Assembly (NCBI RefSeq): GCF_963678635.1
Contig: NC_087064.1
Coordinates: 47,229,346-47,293,345 of the forward strand
Length of the DNA: 64,000 bases
Direction of reading: 5' to 3'
DNA from: Symsagittifera roscoffensis
Lineage: Eukaryota > Xenacoelomorpha > Acoela > Convolutidae
The stretch's first letter is position 1; the number at the start of each line of letters is the position of its first letter. Position numbers and translations under genes: made by a program. Positions 11,987 to 20,866 of this stretch are shown here, piece by piece. The notes beneath the pieces were generated by a model. That model did not search any database. It was not told the origin of the DNA and was given only the letters and a program-made list of their open reading frames with translations.

Positions 11987-12901
11987 ATGTTTAACTTCCA
12001 ACATTCACAAATAACACAAGACGAATTTGATAAGTTAGCCAAACAGCTAATAAAATATTCATCAGTCTATGCAACATCCAAATTTGATGTTGGCAAAATC
12101 AGTTCATCACTACATCTCCCATTAAAACCTGACGCAGTTTTCAAAAAACAAAGAGCAAGTAAAGTACCAATTCATTTACACGATAAAGTGAACAGATTAC
12201 TCGATATTTTAGAACAATACAAAATTATATCACCGGTAAACAAAGAAGAACAACCAAAAGGTAACACATATATCAACCCTGTTATCATCCTAGCAAAAGG
12301 AGAATCATTAAAAATAGTTCTAGACGCTAGATATCTTAATTCACTAATAGACGAATCAAAACGCAATTGGCCTATTGAACCAATACAAGTTATTTTAACA
12401 AAAATAAACGGAAAATACTTTACAACCGCAGATATGAATAGTGCATATAATCAAATGCCACTAGATGAACAATCGCGACGCTTAACACAATTTGTTATTG
12501 GAAATCAGCAATATGAATTCAACCGCCTATTCTATGGAATATCCATAGGACCAGCAGCATTTTCAGCTTTTATGAGCAAAATTTTTAGACCACTAATACT
12601 AAAGAAAAACGCAATCACCTATCTAGACGATGTTTTTATGCAATCACAGACAAAAGAAGAAATGTTTAATGTTTTAGAACACTATCACAAAATACTTCAG
12701 AACGAAAATCTGAAGGCCGCCCCCGATAAATCACACTTCTTTTCAACACGAGTTAAATTCTTAGGACACAATATAGAAAGAAAAGCAATCACTCCATTAA
12801 AATTACGCATTGATGCTATTCAGAAGCTCCAGCCACCAACAAACAAAGAAAATCCAAGAATTCCTTGGAATGTTAAATTTTTTAAGCAAATATGTCTATA
12901 A
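11987..12901 (+). CDS. pol: Element A reverse transcriptase (pol, first frame)
   Basis: A 304-codon frame covering the fingers and palm of a Ty3-type reverse transcriptase, which copies element RNA into DNA in cytoplasmic particles. Visible motifs: 'VKNP'-like region replaced by 'INPVIILAKG' near residue 106, 'TTADMNSAYNQMPLDE' with catalytic Asp149, 'RLFYGISIGPAAF', and 'YLDDVF' with catalytic Asp214-Asp215, then 'VKFLGHNI'. The N-terminal 'YATSKFDVGKI' is typical of the linker just before RT, so the protein starts directly at RT with no protease. Homology leaves this frame at about 12845, in an A-rich stretch, and continues in the frame starting 12810; residues after that point are out of frame. 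Whether this is true damage, programmed shifting or an assembly indel cannot be told here. Confidence 0.88.
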   Translation: MFNFQHSQITQDEFDKLAKQLIKYSSVYATSKFDVGKISSSLHLPLKPDAVFKKQRASKVPIHLHDKVNRLLDILEQYKIISPVNKEEQPKGNTYINPVIILAKGESLKIVLDARYLNSLIDESKRNWPIEPIQVILTKINGKYFTTADMNSAYNQMPLDEQSRRLTQFVIGNQQYEFNRLFYGISIGPAAFSAFMSKIFRPLILKKNAITYLDDVFMQSQTKEEMFNVLEHYHKILQNENLKAAPDKSHFFSTRVKFLGHNIERKAITPLKLRIDAIQKLQPPTNKENPRIPWNVKFFKQICL

Positions 12902-13127
12902 AATGCAATTATACCTAAGACCATTCTATAATATACTTAGACAACAAAATAATTTTGAATGGAACACAGAACATCAAGCACGATTTGAAGAAATTAAAAA
13001 ACTCTTAACTGAACAAATTTCGAATACAATTCCAGATCCAAATCAACCATTCTATGCAATGTGCGATGCTTCAAATTTTGGCATCGGCGCAGCATTATTA
13101 CAATCACACAATGGACAAACAAAATGA
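12810..13127 (+). CDS. pol: Element A RT thumb / RNase H start (second frame)
   Basis: Continues pol after the shift near 12845. 'IQEFLGMLNFLSKYV' is the connection typical of Ty3 elements, followed by 'FEWNTEHQARFEEIKKLL' and the first RNase H segment 'CDASNFGIGAALLQS', whose Asp86 is the first catalytic acid. The frame ends at a stop at 13125-13127, just after 'NGQTK', in an A-rich run. The remaining RNase H lies in the next frame. Confidence 0.8.
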   Translation: MMLFRSSSHQQTKKIQEFLGMLNFLSKYVYKMQLYLRPFYNILRQQNNFEWNTEHQARFEEIKKLLTEQISNTIPDPNQPFYAMCDASNFGIGAALLQSHNGQTK

Positions 13128-13915
13128 ATCTTATATCAGCAAATTCTCGATTATTCACTCAAGCAGAGCTACGAATCTCAACTCTAATGAGAGAATGTAC
13201 AGCCATAATATATACACTAACAGAATATGAATTTCTGATACTTGGATCAAAACATCCAACAGTTCTATTCACAGATCACAAACCAATCATTTTTCTCTTT
13301 ACACAAAAATCTAATCCAAATCACCGAGTTTATAGATTTCAATTAATTCCAATGAAATTCCCAAACTTACATATAGTTTGGACAGCAGGAAAGAATCTTG
13401 CATTACCAGACACTTTAGGTCGAAATACACCACCTGAATTACTTACACGTAAAACTACAGTTGAAATACCCAAAAATATAAAATTTTACCTTGCAGAAAA
13501 CGAAACATCACCCCGACTAGAATGCAAATATGCAGTAAAAACTGACGTTGAACAATCACAAATAAATAATCTACAACACTTCCCACTTTATTTAGATTGC
13601 CAAAATAACCACTACGAAGTTGATCTACTTGGAACATCAACTTTTAAACCAATTCCATATTCACAATGGATAAAAAATAACACCCAACAAAAAAGAGTAA
13701 AACAACACCCGCATAAAAAAGACTTTTTTCCGTTAATTGAAAAAGAAAATCTAACTGATAAAATAAATTTATCAGGACCGCAAACAAACGATTCAAAATA
13801 CACAATAAATCAAGTTTTTGACCTCCATGACCCACTTGATACAATTCCTTTATCTAAATTAGAAATAGAAAACATTTTTCTCCCCCAACAGATAAAGTTA
13901 CAATTAATACTTTGA
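13061..13915 (+). CDS. pol: Element A RNase H end and linker (third frame)
   Basis: Useful sequence begins at about 13125. 'LRISTLMRECTAIIYTL' carries the second RNase H acid (Glu45 of this frame) and 'VLFTDHKPI' the third (Asp72). RNase H removes the RNA strand during reverse transcription. After 'LPDTLGRN' comes a hydrophilic linker of some 170 residues before integrase. Homology to integrase resumes in another frame from about 13888, next to a run of five C, so the last residues and stop here are probably not native. Confidence 0.8.
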   Translation: MRCFKFWHRRSIITITQWTNKMNLISANSRLFTQAELRISTLMRECTAIIYTLTEYEFLILGSKHPTVLFTDHKPIIFLFTQKSNPNHRVYRFQLIPMKFPNLHIVWTAGKNLALPDTLGRNTPPELLTRKTTVEIPKNIKFYLAENETSPRLECKYAVKTDVEQSQINNLQHFPLYLDCQNNHYEVDLLGTSTFKPIPYSQWIKNNTQQKRVKQHPHKKDFFPLIEKENLTDKINLSGPQTNDSKYTINQVFDLHDPLDTIPLSKLEIENIFLPQQIKLQLIL

Positions 13916-15717
13916 AACAATATCAAAATCTTGACCCAATAATTAGACAACTAAAATCATGGCACAAATATAAAACTAAACCCGTAAAGGCAGATACAAC
14001 AATATTAGGAAATAAAACACTCCTCCGATATTTTCGAAAATTTAATAATACAACAATTAATGAAAACACAGACCTTCTAGAATACCAATTAAATGAATCT
14101 ACAGTTCCCTGTCTCCCTTTAAGTATGATTCTCATAGCTTTTAATATCTCACATACACAAAACATTAAAGGACACTCTGGATCAGAGAAAACATATTCAA
14201 ATTTCATACAAAACTTTTATTTTCCAAATGCACCAATTTGGATAAAAGTACTATGCAATGATTGTATAGTATGTCAGCTAAATAAACCTTATCCAAATCA
14301 AAAACAAATAGCACAAAAACAAGACTTTAAAGGACAAAGTTTGTACTTTAACCACCGTATTTCATTTGATACAAAAGGACCAATTTCACCATCATCTGAA
14401 GGAAACTCCTACATTATGGTAATTGTTGGAGCATTTACACAATATGTAGCACTTAACCCAGTACCACATTGTAACGCTTATTACGCTTACACAACACTTT
14501 ATGAACACTGGATAGCCAAATTCGGACTACCAGAAATTTTAGTTACGGACAACGGTACGGAATTCATAAATAAGGAAATCATCACACTATGTCATTTATA
14601 TAACATCAAACACAAACCACGTACATCTCACGCACCTTGGACAAACGGCTTAGTCGAAGGTATGAACCGTTCACTACAAGAATATCTTAGATGTATCATC
14701 AATGGAAATGATACAAAATACACCGAATGGTCAGCAGATGTAAAACTATTTCCCTTAGCATATAATTCACAAATCACGACAACTCTAGGAATGTCACCAT
14801 ATGAAATGGTTTTTAATCAAAAGCCACGCAAACCAATTATGTTTACAGCAAACTCTCATAAAAATGCACAAAGTCATTGTCAACCGAATAAAGACTCAAT
14901 TTGTTATAACCTACCTTTACACACACACGATGAAGATCATTTTCATCACCCACAAATTCTTAAATTAGCCTCCGGTACAAACACCGAATGGATTTTAAAC
15001 AGAGATAAAAAACACAATGAAATTTACCAAAAAGTAACAAAAAAGTTGTTACAAAGGCAAAACATTAATGAACAAATAAATTCACGCTTTACACCAGCCT
15101 CCGATTTAAAAATTGGAACAATTGTTTTAATACCCAATTTTAACACTCAAAAAGGAATTTCTAAAAAATTACAACCCCTTCGTAAAGGACCATACCAAAT
15201 AATTGCCAAACCCACTGATGTCACATATAAAATCACCGACTCAGACAAAAAAGAAATTGTTCAATATCGAAACAATCTATTACCTTATTACCCAAAAGAA
15301 TACGCACTACGCGAACTAACTCAATTATATTCTTTCACAGGTTTAAAAGTTATTCAAAAAAACCCACATACGGAGAATAAAACAAAGGAACAACATGACA
15401 TTCATCTCGAAAACCAAAACAAAAAATCAACTACAACGAAAAACAATACAAAAAAGCTAGATCAAAATATACCTCAAAAAGAAAGAAAAAATAGAAAATT
15501 GACAGAAAAAATAATACCCCAAGAACAAATCGACAAATCAGAACATAGAGAGTCATCACGACTTAGAAATCAACCACGTAAAAACTATAAAACATTCATC
15601 CCACAATCTAAAATATTAAAGAAAGTCGAATTTGGAAAAACAGCTTTAATTTTATATTTCATAATCTTTGCACCTCTGAAATATTTTGAACTTTCATTTT
15701 TCAAAATAACATGCTGA
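13912..15717 (+). CDS. pol: Element A integrase
   Basis: A 601-codon frame, open upstream to at least 13888 and shown from a TTG, so its start is not a real initiator. It inserts the DNA copy into the genome. Zinc-binding N-domain: 'GHSGSEKTY' then 'CNDCIVCQL'. Core: 'FDTKGPIS' (Asp153), 'VTDNGTEF' (Asp213), 'GLVEGMNRS' (Glu249), giving the DD35E spacing. A 'GPYQIIAKP' segment near residue 425 suits the C-terminal domain. The tail is lysine- and glutamine-rich, with 'SSRLRNQPRKNYKTFIP', a motif common at the end of Ty3 integrases. The final 30 residues are unusually hydrophobic ('ALILYFIIFAPL'), which is odd for an integrase and may reflect extension past the native end. Confidence 0.9.
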   Translation: MKQYQNLDPIIRQLKSWHKYKTKPVKADTTILGNKTLLRYFRKFNNTTINENTDLLEYQLNESTVPCLPLSMILIAFNISHTQNIKGHSGSEKTYSNFIQNFYFPNAPIWIKVLCNDCIVCQLNKPYPNQKQIAQKQDFKGQSLYFNHRISFDTKGPISPSSEGNSYIMVIVGAFTQYVALNPVPHCNAYYAYTTLYEHWIAKFGLPEILVTDNGTEFINKEIITLCHLYNIKHKPRTSHAPWTNGLVEGMNRSLQEYLRCIINGNDTKYTEWSADVKLFPLAYNSQITTTLGMSPYEMVFNQKPRKPIMFTANSHKNAQSHCQPNKDSICYNLPLHTHDEDHFHHPQILKLASGTNTEWILNRDKKHNEIYQKVTKKLLQRQNINEQINSRFTPASDLKIGTIVLIPNFNTQKGISKKLQPLRKGPYQIIAKPTDVTYKITDSDKKEIVQYRNNLLPYYPKEYALRELTQLYSFTGLKVIQKNPHTENKTKEQHDIHLENQNKKSTTTKNNTKKLDQNIPQKERKNRKLTEKIIPQEQIDKSEHRESSRLRNQPRKNYKTFIPQSKILKKVEFGKTALILYFIIFAPLKYFELSFFKITC

Positions 15718-16244
15718 CAAACACGCAGCGACTCTAGTTCATAATTAGCCAATAGGATTCATCCAATCCGTCACCTTCTCTAACTCTAGCACAAATCAAC
15801 TAGACGAACGATATTAAAACTCCAGGCATATCTATAACTATAACTTTGCGACCTCCAGGTCAAAAATAAGCAAACCACTCCAACTTGACAACTAAAATAA
15901 ATATCACTATAATATCATAACCCTCCCTTATCTAATAAACCAAAAATCAACAATATTTCCCCAACTCAGACCTCAAATACCCCCCAAAACAAATATGTTA
16001 AATTAGCCTAAAGTAAAAGAACGACCATTTTAATTAGCCTAAAGTATAAAAATCTCAAAAATACCCCAGATCATTTGACAAATAAAAATAAAGAAAAAGA
16101 AGACCTCCCGATCACCATAAAATTTGCCCCCAACAACTTTTCACAAAACTCAACCCACTTGTCAAAAAACCAATAAATAATTCGACCACACTTGAAAATT
16201 GCCTCAAACACCAAAAAATATTCAATCGAGAAGCCATTTCTTAA
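15718..16244 (+). other. Spacer between pol and the accessory region of A
   Basis: A- and C-rich, with stops in all frames. 'AATTAGCCTAAAGTA' appears twice (about 16000 and 16034). A splice acceptor for a subgenomic env-region RNA would be expected near here, but I cannot pick one. Confidence 0.45.
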
Positions 16245-16475
16245 ATGCTCTTCTCTCGACCAGTCAACATAATTCTTAACATTCTCATAAACTTTTTAAC
16301 GATATTTAAACTTTTAATCATATTTCTTTTTGATACCTTTGAATCTTTTGTAATAATCTTAATCATTTTTTGCAATATTTTTTTAATTTTCTATTCCATA
16401 TTTGAACTATACCTCCAACTTTCGAAAGCTATTGACTATATCCACAGGTACGATTCACAAAACTTATCTAAATGA
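16245..16475 (+). CDS. Element A small membrane protein a
   Basis: 76 codons, starting MLFSRPVNII. Almost entirely hydrophobic (I, L, F) over residues 8-60, enough for two membrane helices, then a short polar end 'YIHRYDSQNLSK'. The stop TGA overlaps the next ATG in the tetranucleotide ATGA (16472-16475). Element D has a diverged equivalent at 56318-56506, including 'LSK' after the hydrophobic stretch. The family is unknown to me. Hydrophobic AT-rich frames can arise by chance, so the case rests on the conservation in D and the tight junction. Confidence 0.5.
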   Translation: MLFSRPVNIILNILINFLTIFKLLIIFLFDTFESFVIILIIFCNIFLIFYSIFELYLQLSKAIDYIHRYDSQNLSK

Positions 16476-16660
16476 TACGAACCATTTTTAGTAGAACAGA
16501 TATTTTTTTACTATTTGTAATTTTTATAACATTTCTATCATCCCTCATCTTGACAATATGCAAATGTATAAAGAAAGCAATCATCACATTCGCCCTAGCA
16601 ACAATCCTCCTAATTCTTTTTCTAGAAGAATACTATAATAAACATAAATTTTTCCACTAA
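16472..16660 (+). CDS. Element A small membrane protein b
   Basis: 62 codons, begins inside the ATGA overlap with frame a. Two hydrophobic segments, 'IFLLFVIFITFLSSLIL' and 'IITFALATILLILFL', are separated by 'CKCIKKA'. Element D keeps this protein closely: 'FVIFITFL', 'KCIKKAI', 'TFA(L/V)AT(I/V)LL' and 'EEYY' are all present at 56111-56252, although D is otherwise decayed. That degree of match argues for a real, selected protein, perhaps a membrane anchor or viroporin-like factor (speculation). Frame b overlaps the open part of frame X by 35 bases in the +1 register, so b could be the N-terminus of an X fusion made by frameshifting or splicing. Confidence 0.6.
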   Translation: MIRTIFSRTDIFLLFVIFITFLSSLILTICKCIKKAIITFALATILLILFLEEYYNKHKFFH

Positions 16661-17801
16661 AAGAATAAATAAAAAACCATCAAAAATTGCTAACCAACAA
16701 TCACTCAGTCAGTCTTCACCGACATCATCCCAAGATAACCCAACACCACCTTCAACTACCCAAAACCCCCAAACATCCACACGAATTTCCTTTCAAGATA
16801 ACCCATATACCTTTGAAGAACGACACGCTCGCTTATCTGAACCACTAGAACCAGTTCAACGACAAGCACCTCTAAGCGAACCAACATATAACTTATACCC
16901 AACACTACCACAAGAATTAAGTAGAATACGAAATCCTAGTCAAAACCAAAATACAGTCGAAATAAATAGACAAATTATACATCCTCGACGAAACAGAAAT
17001 TTTCAAACTCCCCGAGTTCATTTTGATATACCTCAATCCCCATCACAAAGTACTCCAGAAAACCCCATTGGTATATTACCAGAAACCCCTACGCTTCTTT
17101 CACAACGTAGCACCTCAAGCCTACCCTCAGATTACTTAGGTTCAACACCAACATCTGAACAAATACGTGAAAATCCCTTTAACCCCACAAACCAAACTTC
17201 ACGACTACCATATTGGACAACACATTCATTCACACAAGGTGAACCAAATTTAATCAATGATCCAATAGATATTTCTACGGATACAACAACATCCTCATCA
17301 CTACCAGAAACATTATCACTACCATCAACACCATCAATAAGCCAGATTTCACCAACTCATTTTAACTTAAACTTCCCAAATAACCTCGACGCTAGATATC
17401 GAGAACAATCATCAACAAATGTTCCTTTAAGACTAGACTGGAATACATTCACAGCACCTCCACCATTATTTGGACAACACCCAGAAAGTAACCGACTCCA
17501 CAACTGGGCACTCAATAGATTACAATATAGACAAGACATCCACGAAGACATTCGTGATCATAACATCCAAATACTCCAACAAAATAGTCTACAATTAAAA
17601 TTTGAAATAACGGTTAAACTAAACAACATTACTCAACATCCCTACCCATTAAACCCGCCAAATATAACAGCTCAATCACTACCACCACGATTTATAACAA
17701 CTGAAGTAATATACAAATACGACAGATATACCAAAAAGACAATTGGTTACATCACATTTTATAACCCATACTCAGGATTATCATACACATGTATATTCTA
17801 A
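16626..17801 (+). CDS. Element A frame X: long accessory frame without ATG
   Basis: Open for about 391 codons, between a TAG at 16623-16625 and TAA at 17799-17801, yet I find no in-frame ATG. The first 250 residues are rich in Pro, Ser, Thr, Gln and Asn and look disordered. The last 110 look folded, with 'NRLHNWALNRLQYR', 'LQLKFEITVKL' and 'ITFYNPYSGLSYTCIF'. Element D has matching segments ('YTFEE(R/K)H', 'HNWALNRLQ', 'SGLSYTCIF'), so it is a conserved protein. Its end overlaps the env start by 13 bases in both elements. Without an ATG it must be made by splicing, by +1 frameshift from frame b, or by a non-AUG start. Family and function unknown; structural or regulatory roles are both possible. 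Confidence 0.65.
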   Translation, partial: KNTIININFSTKRINKKPSKIANQQSLSQSSPTSSQDNPTPPSTTQNPQTSTRISFQDNPYTFEERHARLSEPLEPVQRQAPLSEPTYNLYPTLPQELSRIRNPSQNQNTVEINRQIIHPRRNRNFQTPRVHFDIPQSPSQSTPENPIGILPETPTLLSQRSTSSLPSDYLGSTPTSEQIRENPFNPTNQTSRLPYWTTHSFTQGEPNLINDPIDISTDTTTSSSLPETLSLPSTPSISQISPTHFNLNFPNNLDARYREQSSTNVPLRLDWNTFTAPPPLFGQHPESNRLHNWALNRLQYRQDIHEDIRDHNIQILQQNSLQLKFEITVKLNNITQHPYPLNPPNITAQSLPPRFITTEVIYKYDRYTKKTIGYITFYNPYSGLSYTCIF

Positions 17802-20200
17802 AAATATTAATTTTTCTCCAACTCTTTTTTCTAGTAATCTCCAATCAGAACATAAACCCTTCCCCCCGCACAGGACCCCAAGATTTATTAGTAACACATT
17901 ACGATTGTGAAGAAAATCAACAAAAAACACTACACAAATATGCAATAAATCAAGTATCACAATGCGAAACAGAACCACAAGCTATAGAAACTACAAATGT
18001 AATAGCGACACTTTATTCAAAAGCCCGAGCAACAACAGTCATAGGATATAAATTCACAGCAACATTTTCTGAAAAGAAAGTACATTGTTCACAAGTCTCA
18101 AATGGAAATAAAAACCGACTTGACCACGAATCATTCTACCAGAGTAATATCGAACGACTTTTACATCTCAATCCCGAAGATTGTAAAAACGAGTTACTCA
18201 GACTAAATATCAGAAGAAATAAAAACACAGATAGAAAATTAGTATATTTCCAAGTTTTTGCAGATTCTGTACATCAAGCAGAACTTGAAAGATATCAAGG
18301 ACATATAAAACTAGATGAAAAATACCCATACAACGGCGCACACGGAAGATTAACTTATGACATACACGATAAACACTGGATACCACACATTGGTATGAAT
18401 AACCCATCAAACTGCAAAGCAGACACAAAAAATAAAGGATATCAAGAAATCATGTTTTTCGACTGGAAAATACAACTCGAAAAAATACAACTCACACGCG
18501 ATTTATCTTACAACACAATGATCTATCAAGGAATTAGATTACCCTGTAAAAACGATCAAGGCTATTGTGACCCTACAACACGAACACAAGCAACAATTGT
18601 TTGGTTCCCCGAAGACACATGTACAACATTTCAAGTAGCAAAAATACACGCTCGTATGATAAAATTTCACGAAAAATATTTTATACAATCAATCCCATAT
18701 GAACAAAAAAATCCATCACGAAAACAAAGTTCTAACTTTAGAAACATACACAATATAGAAAATAAATTGACACGTTTTCAAATATATCAAGAAACAGAAC
18801 TTGCATGTAAATACAGAAATCCACTTCACAAAACACAATACTCCGAAATATTAGTTGAATACGAAAAAGGATTCGACATGACAAGTGGAAAAGTAAAAAT
18901 CGACCCATACGCCACAAGTCACCCTATAAACGAAGGAACATCATATATACCAGTTGATTTTCAAAAAAGTATAGGTCAACCTGGTGGACATCTAAAGCCC
19001 CATAACACTAGAAGCACACGTTTACAAGAACTATCACTAATGAATAGTACATATTTCGGTAATATCCACTATGATATTCACCTAGATATGAAATTAGACT
19101 ACACAATTAGCCGAATTTTTCAAGAAATGTCACTCTCTGAATTAGAAACACTTCACCAACTATGCGAATTAGAAAGGACACAAATCCTACAATCACTTGC
19201 ACTAGCAGTATTAAAAATACCCTACGCAGGATATTTACTATCAGGAAAGAGATCAAATTTTTTAGACTATGAAGGAAACATTTTATGGTTCTATACCTGT
19301 ATCAAAAAAGTATCACCACTATATGTTTTTGAAGATAAACGATGCTATAAAAGAATCCCTATCTTTTATAAGAATAAAGTACATTTCGTTGACACACTTT
19401 CAAGACGAACCTATTTCTGGGATACCGCAGTCCCATGTGGATCAGAAAATAGCCACAACGTAGTACAACTGAACCCTGATGAAGATAAATATTACCTTCT
19501 TACCCCATATCCCACATTAATGCAATCACTCAAAAAATTTTCACCTGAAAGCATTAGAGCTATTGCTCGAAACCCAAATATTGACCTACAGTCAGTTGGA
19601 ATATATTCAAAATCCGATATCCAACATCACATTAGAACACAACAATTCCAAGAATTATTAACACAAATGGACACTATACAAAGACAATCAATTGACCAAA
19701 ACATACGCAAACTTGCCGAAACCGCAGGATTTGCAGATATTTATACACAAGACTATAGCGGATATTTTAAAGACATTAAAGACTATATATATCTAAACGG
19801 TGAAAAATACCGACCACAAGATATCTCACCTTTAAATATTTTTAGCTTTGTTACACTCAAAAATGAAATTCTTGATTTTCTAGGATGGCCCTATTACATC
19901 TTAGAAAAATTAACTATTTTATACGCAATGTTTAACTTTATAGGATTTCTTTTTTCACTTTTAAAAGGAATCTATAATACATGCGCTATACACACACAAG
20001 TAAATAGACAACCAAGTCTAGCACGCATATTATTTGCAGGATTTTTTGGAATTTTTTCATCATCAATAAACAAAATTCTTTTAGACGCACAAATAAAAGA
20101 ATACAACACAAAAATAGCAACAAGACAGAACACATATGACGAAGAACATAACAAGGTAGAAATAATGCCCACAGCACCAGTTACCACCCCTACCACATAA
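17789..20200 (+). CDS. env: Element A Env-like glycoprotein
   Basis: 803 codons, intact. N-terminal signal peptide (about residues 1-18, 'ILKILIFLQLFFLVIS'). A long, Cys-containing ectodomain follows, with early 'THYDCEEN' and 'VSQCETEP', a central helical block 'ELETLHQLCELERTQ', and 'YFWDTAVPCG' near residue 550. A hydrophobic segment at about 707-728 and another at about 745-765 could be the membrane anchor and a second membrane helix, then a 38-residue polar tail. This layout is that of a retroviral-type surface glycoprotein for entry. It does not look like the baculovirus-F-type Env of insect errantiviruses: I see no furin site with adjacent fusion peptide. The Cys and helix pattern recalls chuvirus-type class III glycoproteins, but this is an impression, not an assignment. 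D holds a decayed copy at about 52500-54922. Confidence 0.75.
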   Translation: MYILKILIFLQLFFLVISNQNINPSPRTGPQDLLVTHYDCEENQQKTLHKYAINQVSQCETEPQAIETTNVIATLYSKARATTVIGYKFTATFSEKKVHCSQVSNGNKNRLDHESFYQSNIERLLHLNPEDCKNELLRLNIRRNKNTDRKLVYFQVFADSVHQAELERYQGHIKLDEKYPYNGAHGRLTYDIHDKHWIPHIGMNNPSNCKADTKNKGYQEIMFFDWKIQLEKIQLTRDLSYNTMIYQGIRLPCKNDQGYCDPTTRTQATIVWFPEDTCTTFQVAKIHARMIKFHEKYFIQSIPYEQKNPSRKQSSNFRNIHNIENKLTRFQIYQETELACKYRNPLHKTQYSEILVEYEKGFDMTSGKVKIDPYATSHPINEGTSYIPVDFQKSIGQPGGHLKPHNTRSTRLQELSLMNSTYFGNIHYDIHLDMKLDYTISRIFQEMSLSELETLHQLCELERTQILQSLALAVLKIPYAGYLLSGKRSNFLDYEGNILWFYTCIKKVSPLYVFEDKRCYKRIPIFYKNKVHFVDTLSRRTYFWDTAVPCGSENSHNVVQLNPDEDKYYLLTPYPTLMQSLKKFSPESIRAIARNPNIDLQSVGIYSKSDIQHHIRTQQFQELLTQMDTIQRQSIDQNIRKLAETAGFADIYTQDYSGYFKDIKDYIYLNGEKYRPQDISPLNIFSFVTLKNEILDFLGWPYYILEKLTILYAMFNFIGFLFSLLKGIYNTCAIHTQVNRQPSLARILFAGFFGIFSSSINKILLDAQIKEYNTKIATRQNTYDEEHNKVEIMPTAPVTTPTT

Positions 20201-20405
20201 CCATCCATTATCCCTAGTCCCACGAAATTTTCGAAATTTAGCAATAACACATAATCCAAATTTTAGACCAACCATATCACAAAGTCCCATTCAGCATATA
20301 ATGACACATCATTCACTAGATGAAAATACATATGAACAAATTATAGAACAACCCCATACCACCGCTTTTCAGTCTCAAAATAATAATTTTTTTAGCCCAC
20401 GATGA
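20166..20405 (+). CDS. Element A frame Y
   Basis: About 80 open codons that overlap the end of env, with an internal ATG giving 'MTHHSLDENTYEQIIEQ'. It ends 'NNNFFSPR' at a TGA that overlaps the ATG of Z1 (ATGA, 20402-20405). In element D the matching bases read through ('SPRGVDKMD') because the TGA is a GGA there. It may therefore be the N-terminal part of a longer Y-Z protein rather than a gene on its own. No family recognised. Confidence 0.4.
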   Translation, partial: CPQHQLPPLPHNHPLSLVPRNFRNLAITHNPNFRPTISQSPIQHIMTHHSLDENTYEQIIEQPHTTAFQSQNNNFFSPR

Positions 20406-20866
20406 GCCGACAACTTGGATCCCTACACCGCTCAAATTCCCATCCAACCAACCTCAACACTCCAATTACAATAATTCCACTTTTTGCTTTCCCGCCACTC
20501 GATTTCCCAACCAATAATGTAACATCAGGCATGAATTCAGACACTAATTCACATATCTCAGTTTTATACTCCATTTCACAACTCAATAACCCAAATATTG
20601 AAACCCCTGATGAATTTGCAGACTCTGAACCATCTCCATCCAATAATTTTCAAACCAACTCCTCCGTTTTTTCAAAATCCCCTTTTCAACCAATCCCACC
20701 AAATAACCCACTCCCATCCATTTCTACACCCTCTTATGCTTCACAAGTCACCCCAACCTACTCTTCATTTCATTCAGACCGATCATCCAATTCTCCAGAT
20801 ACTCCCCAAATCTCCCAGGAACTAGATAATTTTATCACCCTACAACAACAACCCTTTCCACCTTGA
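20402..20866 (+). CDS. Element A frame Z1
   Basis: 154 codons, rich in Ser, Pro, Asn and Thr, and probably disordered. The stretch 'NNPNIETPDEFADSEPSPSN' is conserved in element D as 'NNSDIETPDEFLDCNPSPTN' (51807-52223, minus strand), the best evidence that it is coding. The ATG lies in an ATGA overlap with frame Y. Its stop falls inside the open part of Z2 in the +1 register, the same relation as between frames b and X upstream of env. It is likely to be the N-terminal half of a Z protein. Function unknown. Confidence 0.5.
   Translation: MSRQLGSLHRSNSHPTNLNTPITIIPLFAFPPLDFPTNNVTSGMNSDTNSHISVLYSISQLNNPNIETPDEFADSEPSPSNNFQTNSSVFSKSPFQPIPPNNPLPSISTPSYASQVTPTYSSFHSDRSSNSPDTPQISQELDNFITLQQQPFPP

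Noticed and set aside
13908-13916. Programmed -1 frameshift site at the RNase H/integrase junction
   Set aside because: Homology to integrase resumes about 25 bases earlier, next to a C run, so an indel explains the break better than a slippery site.
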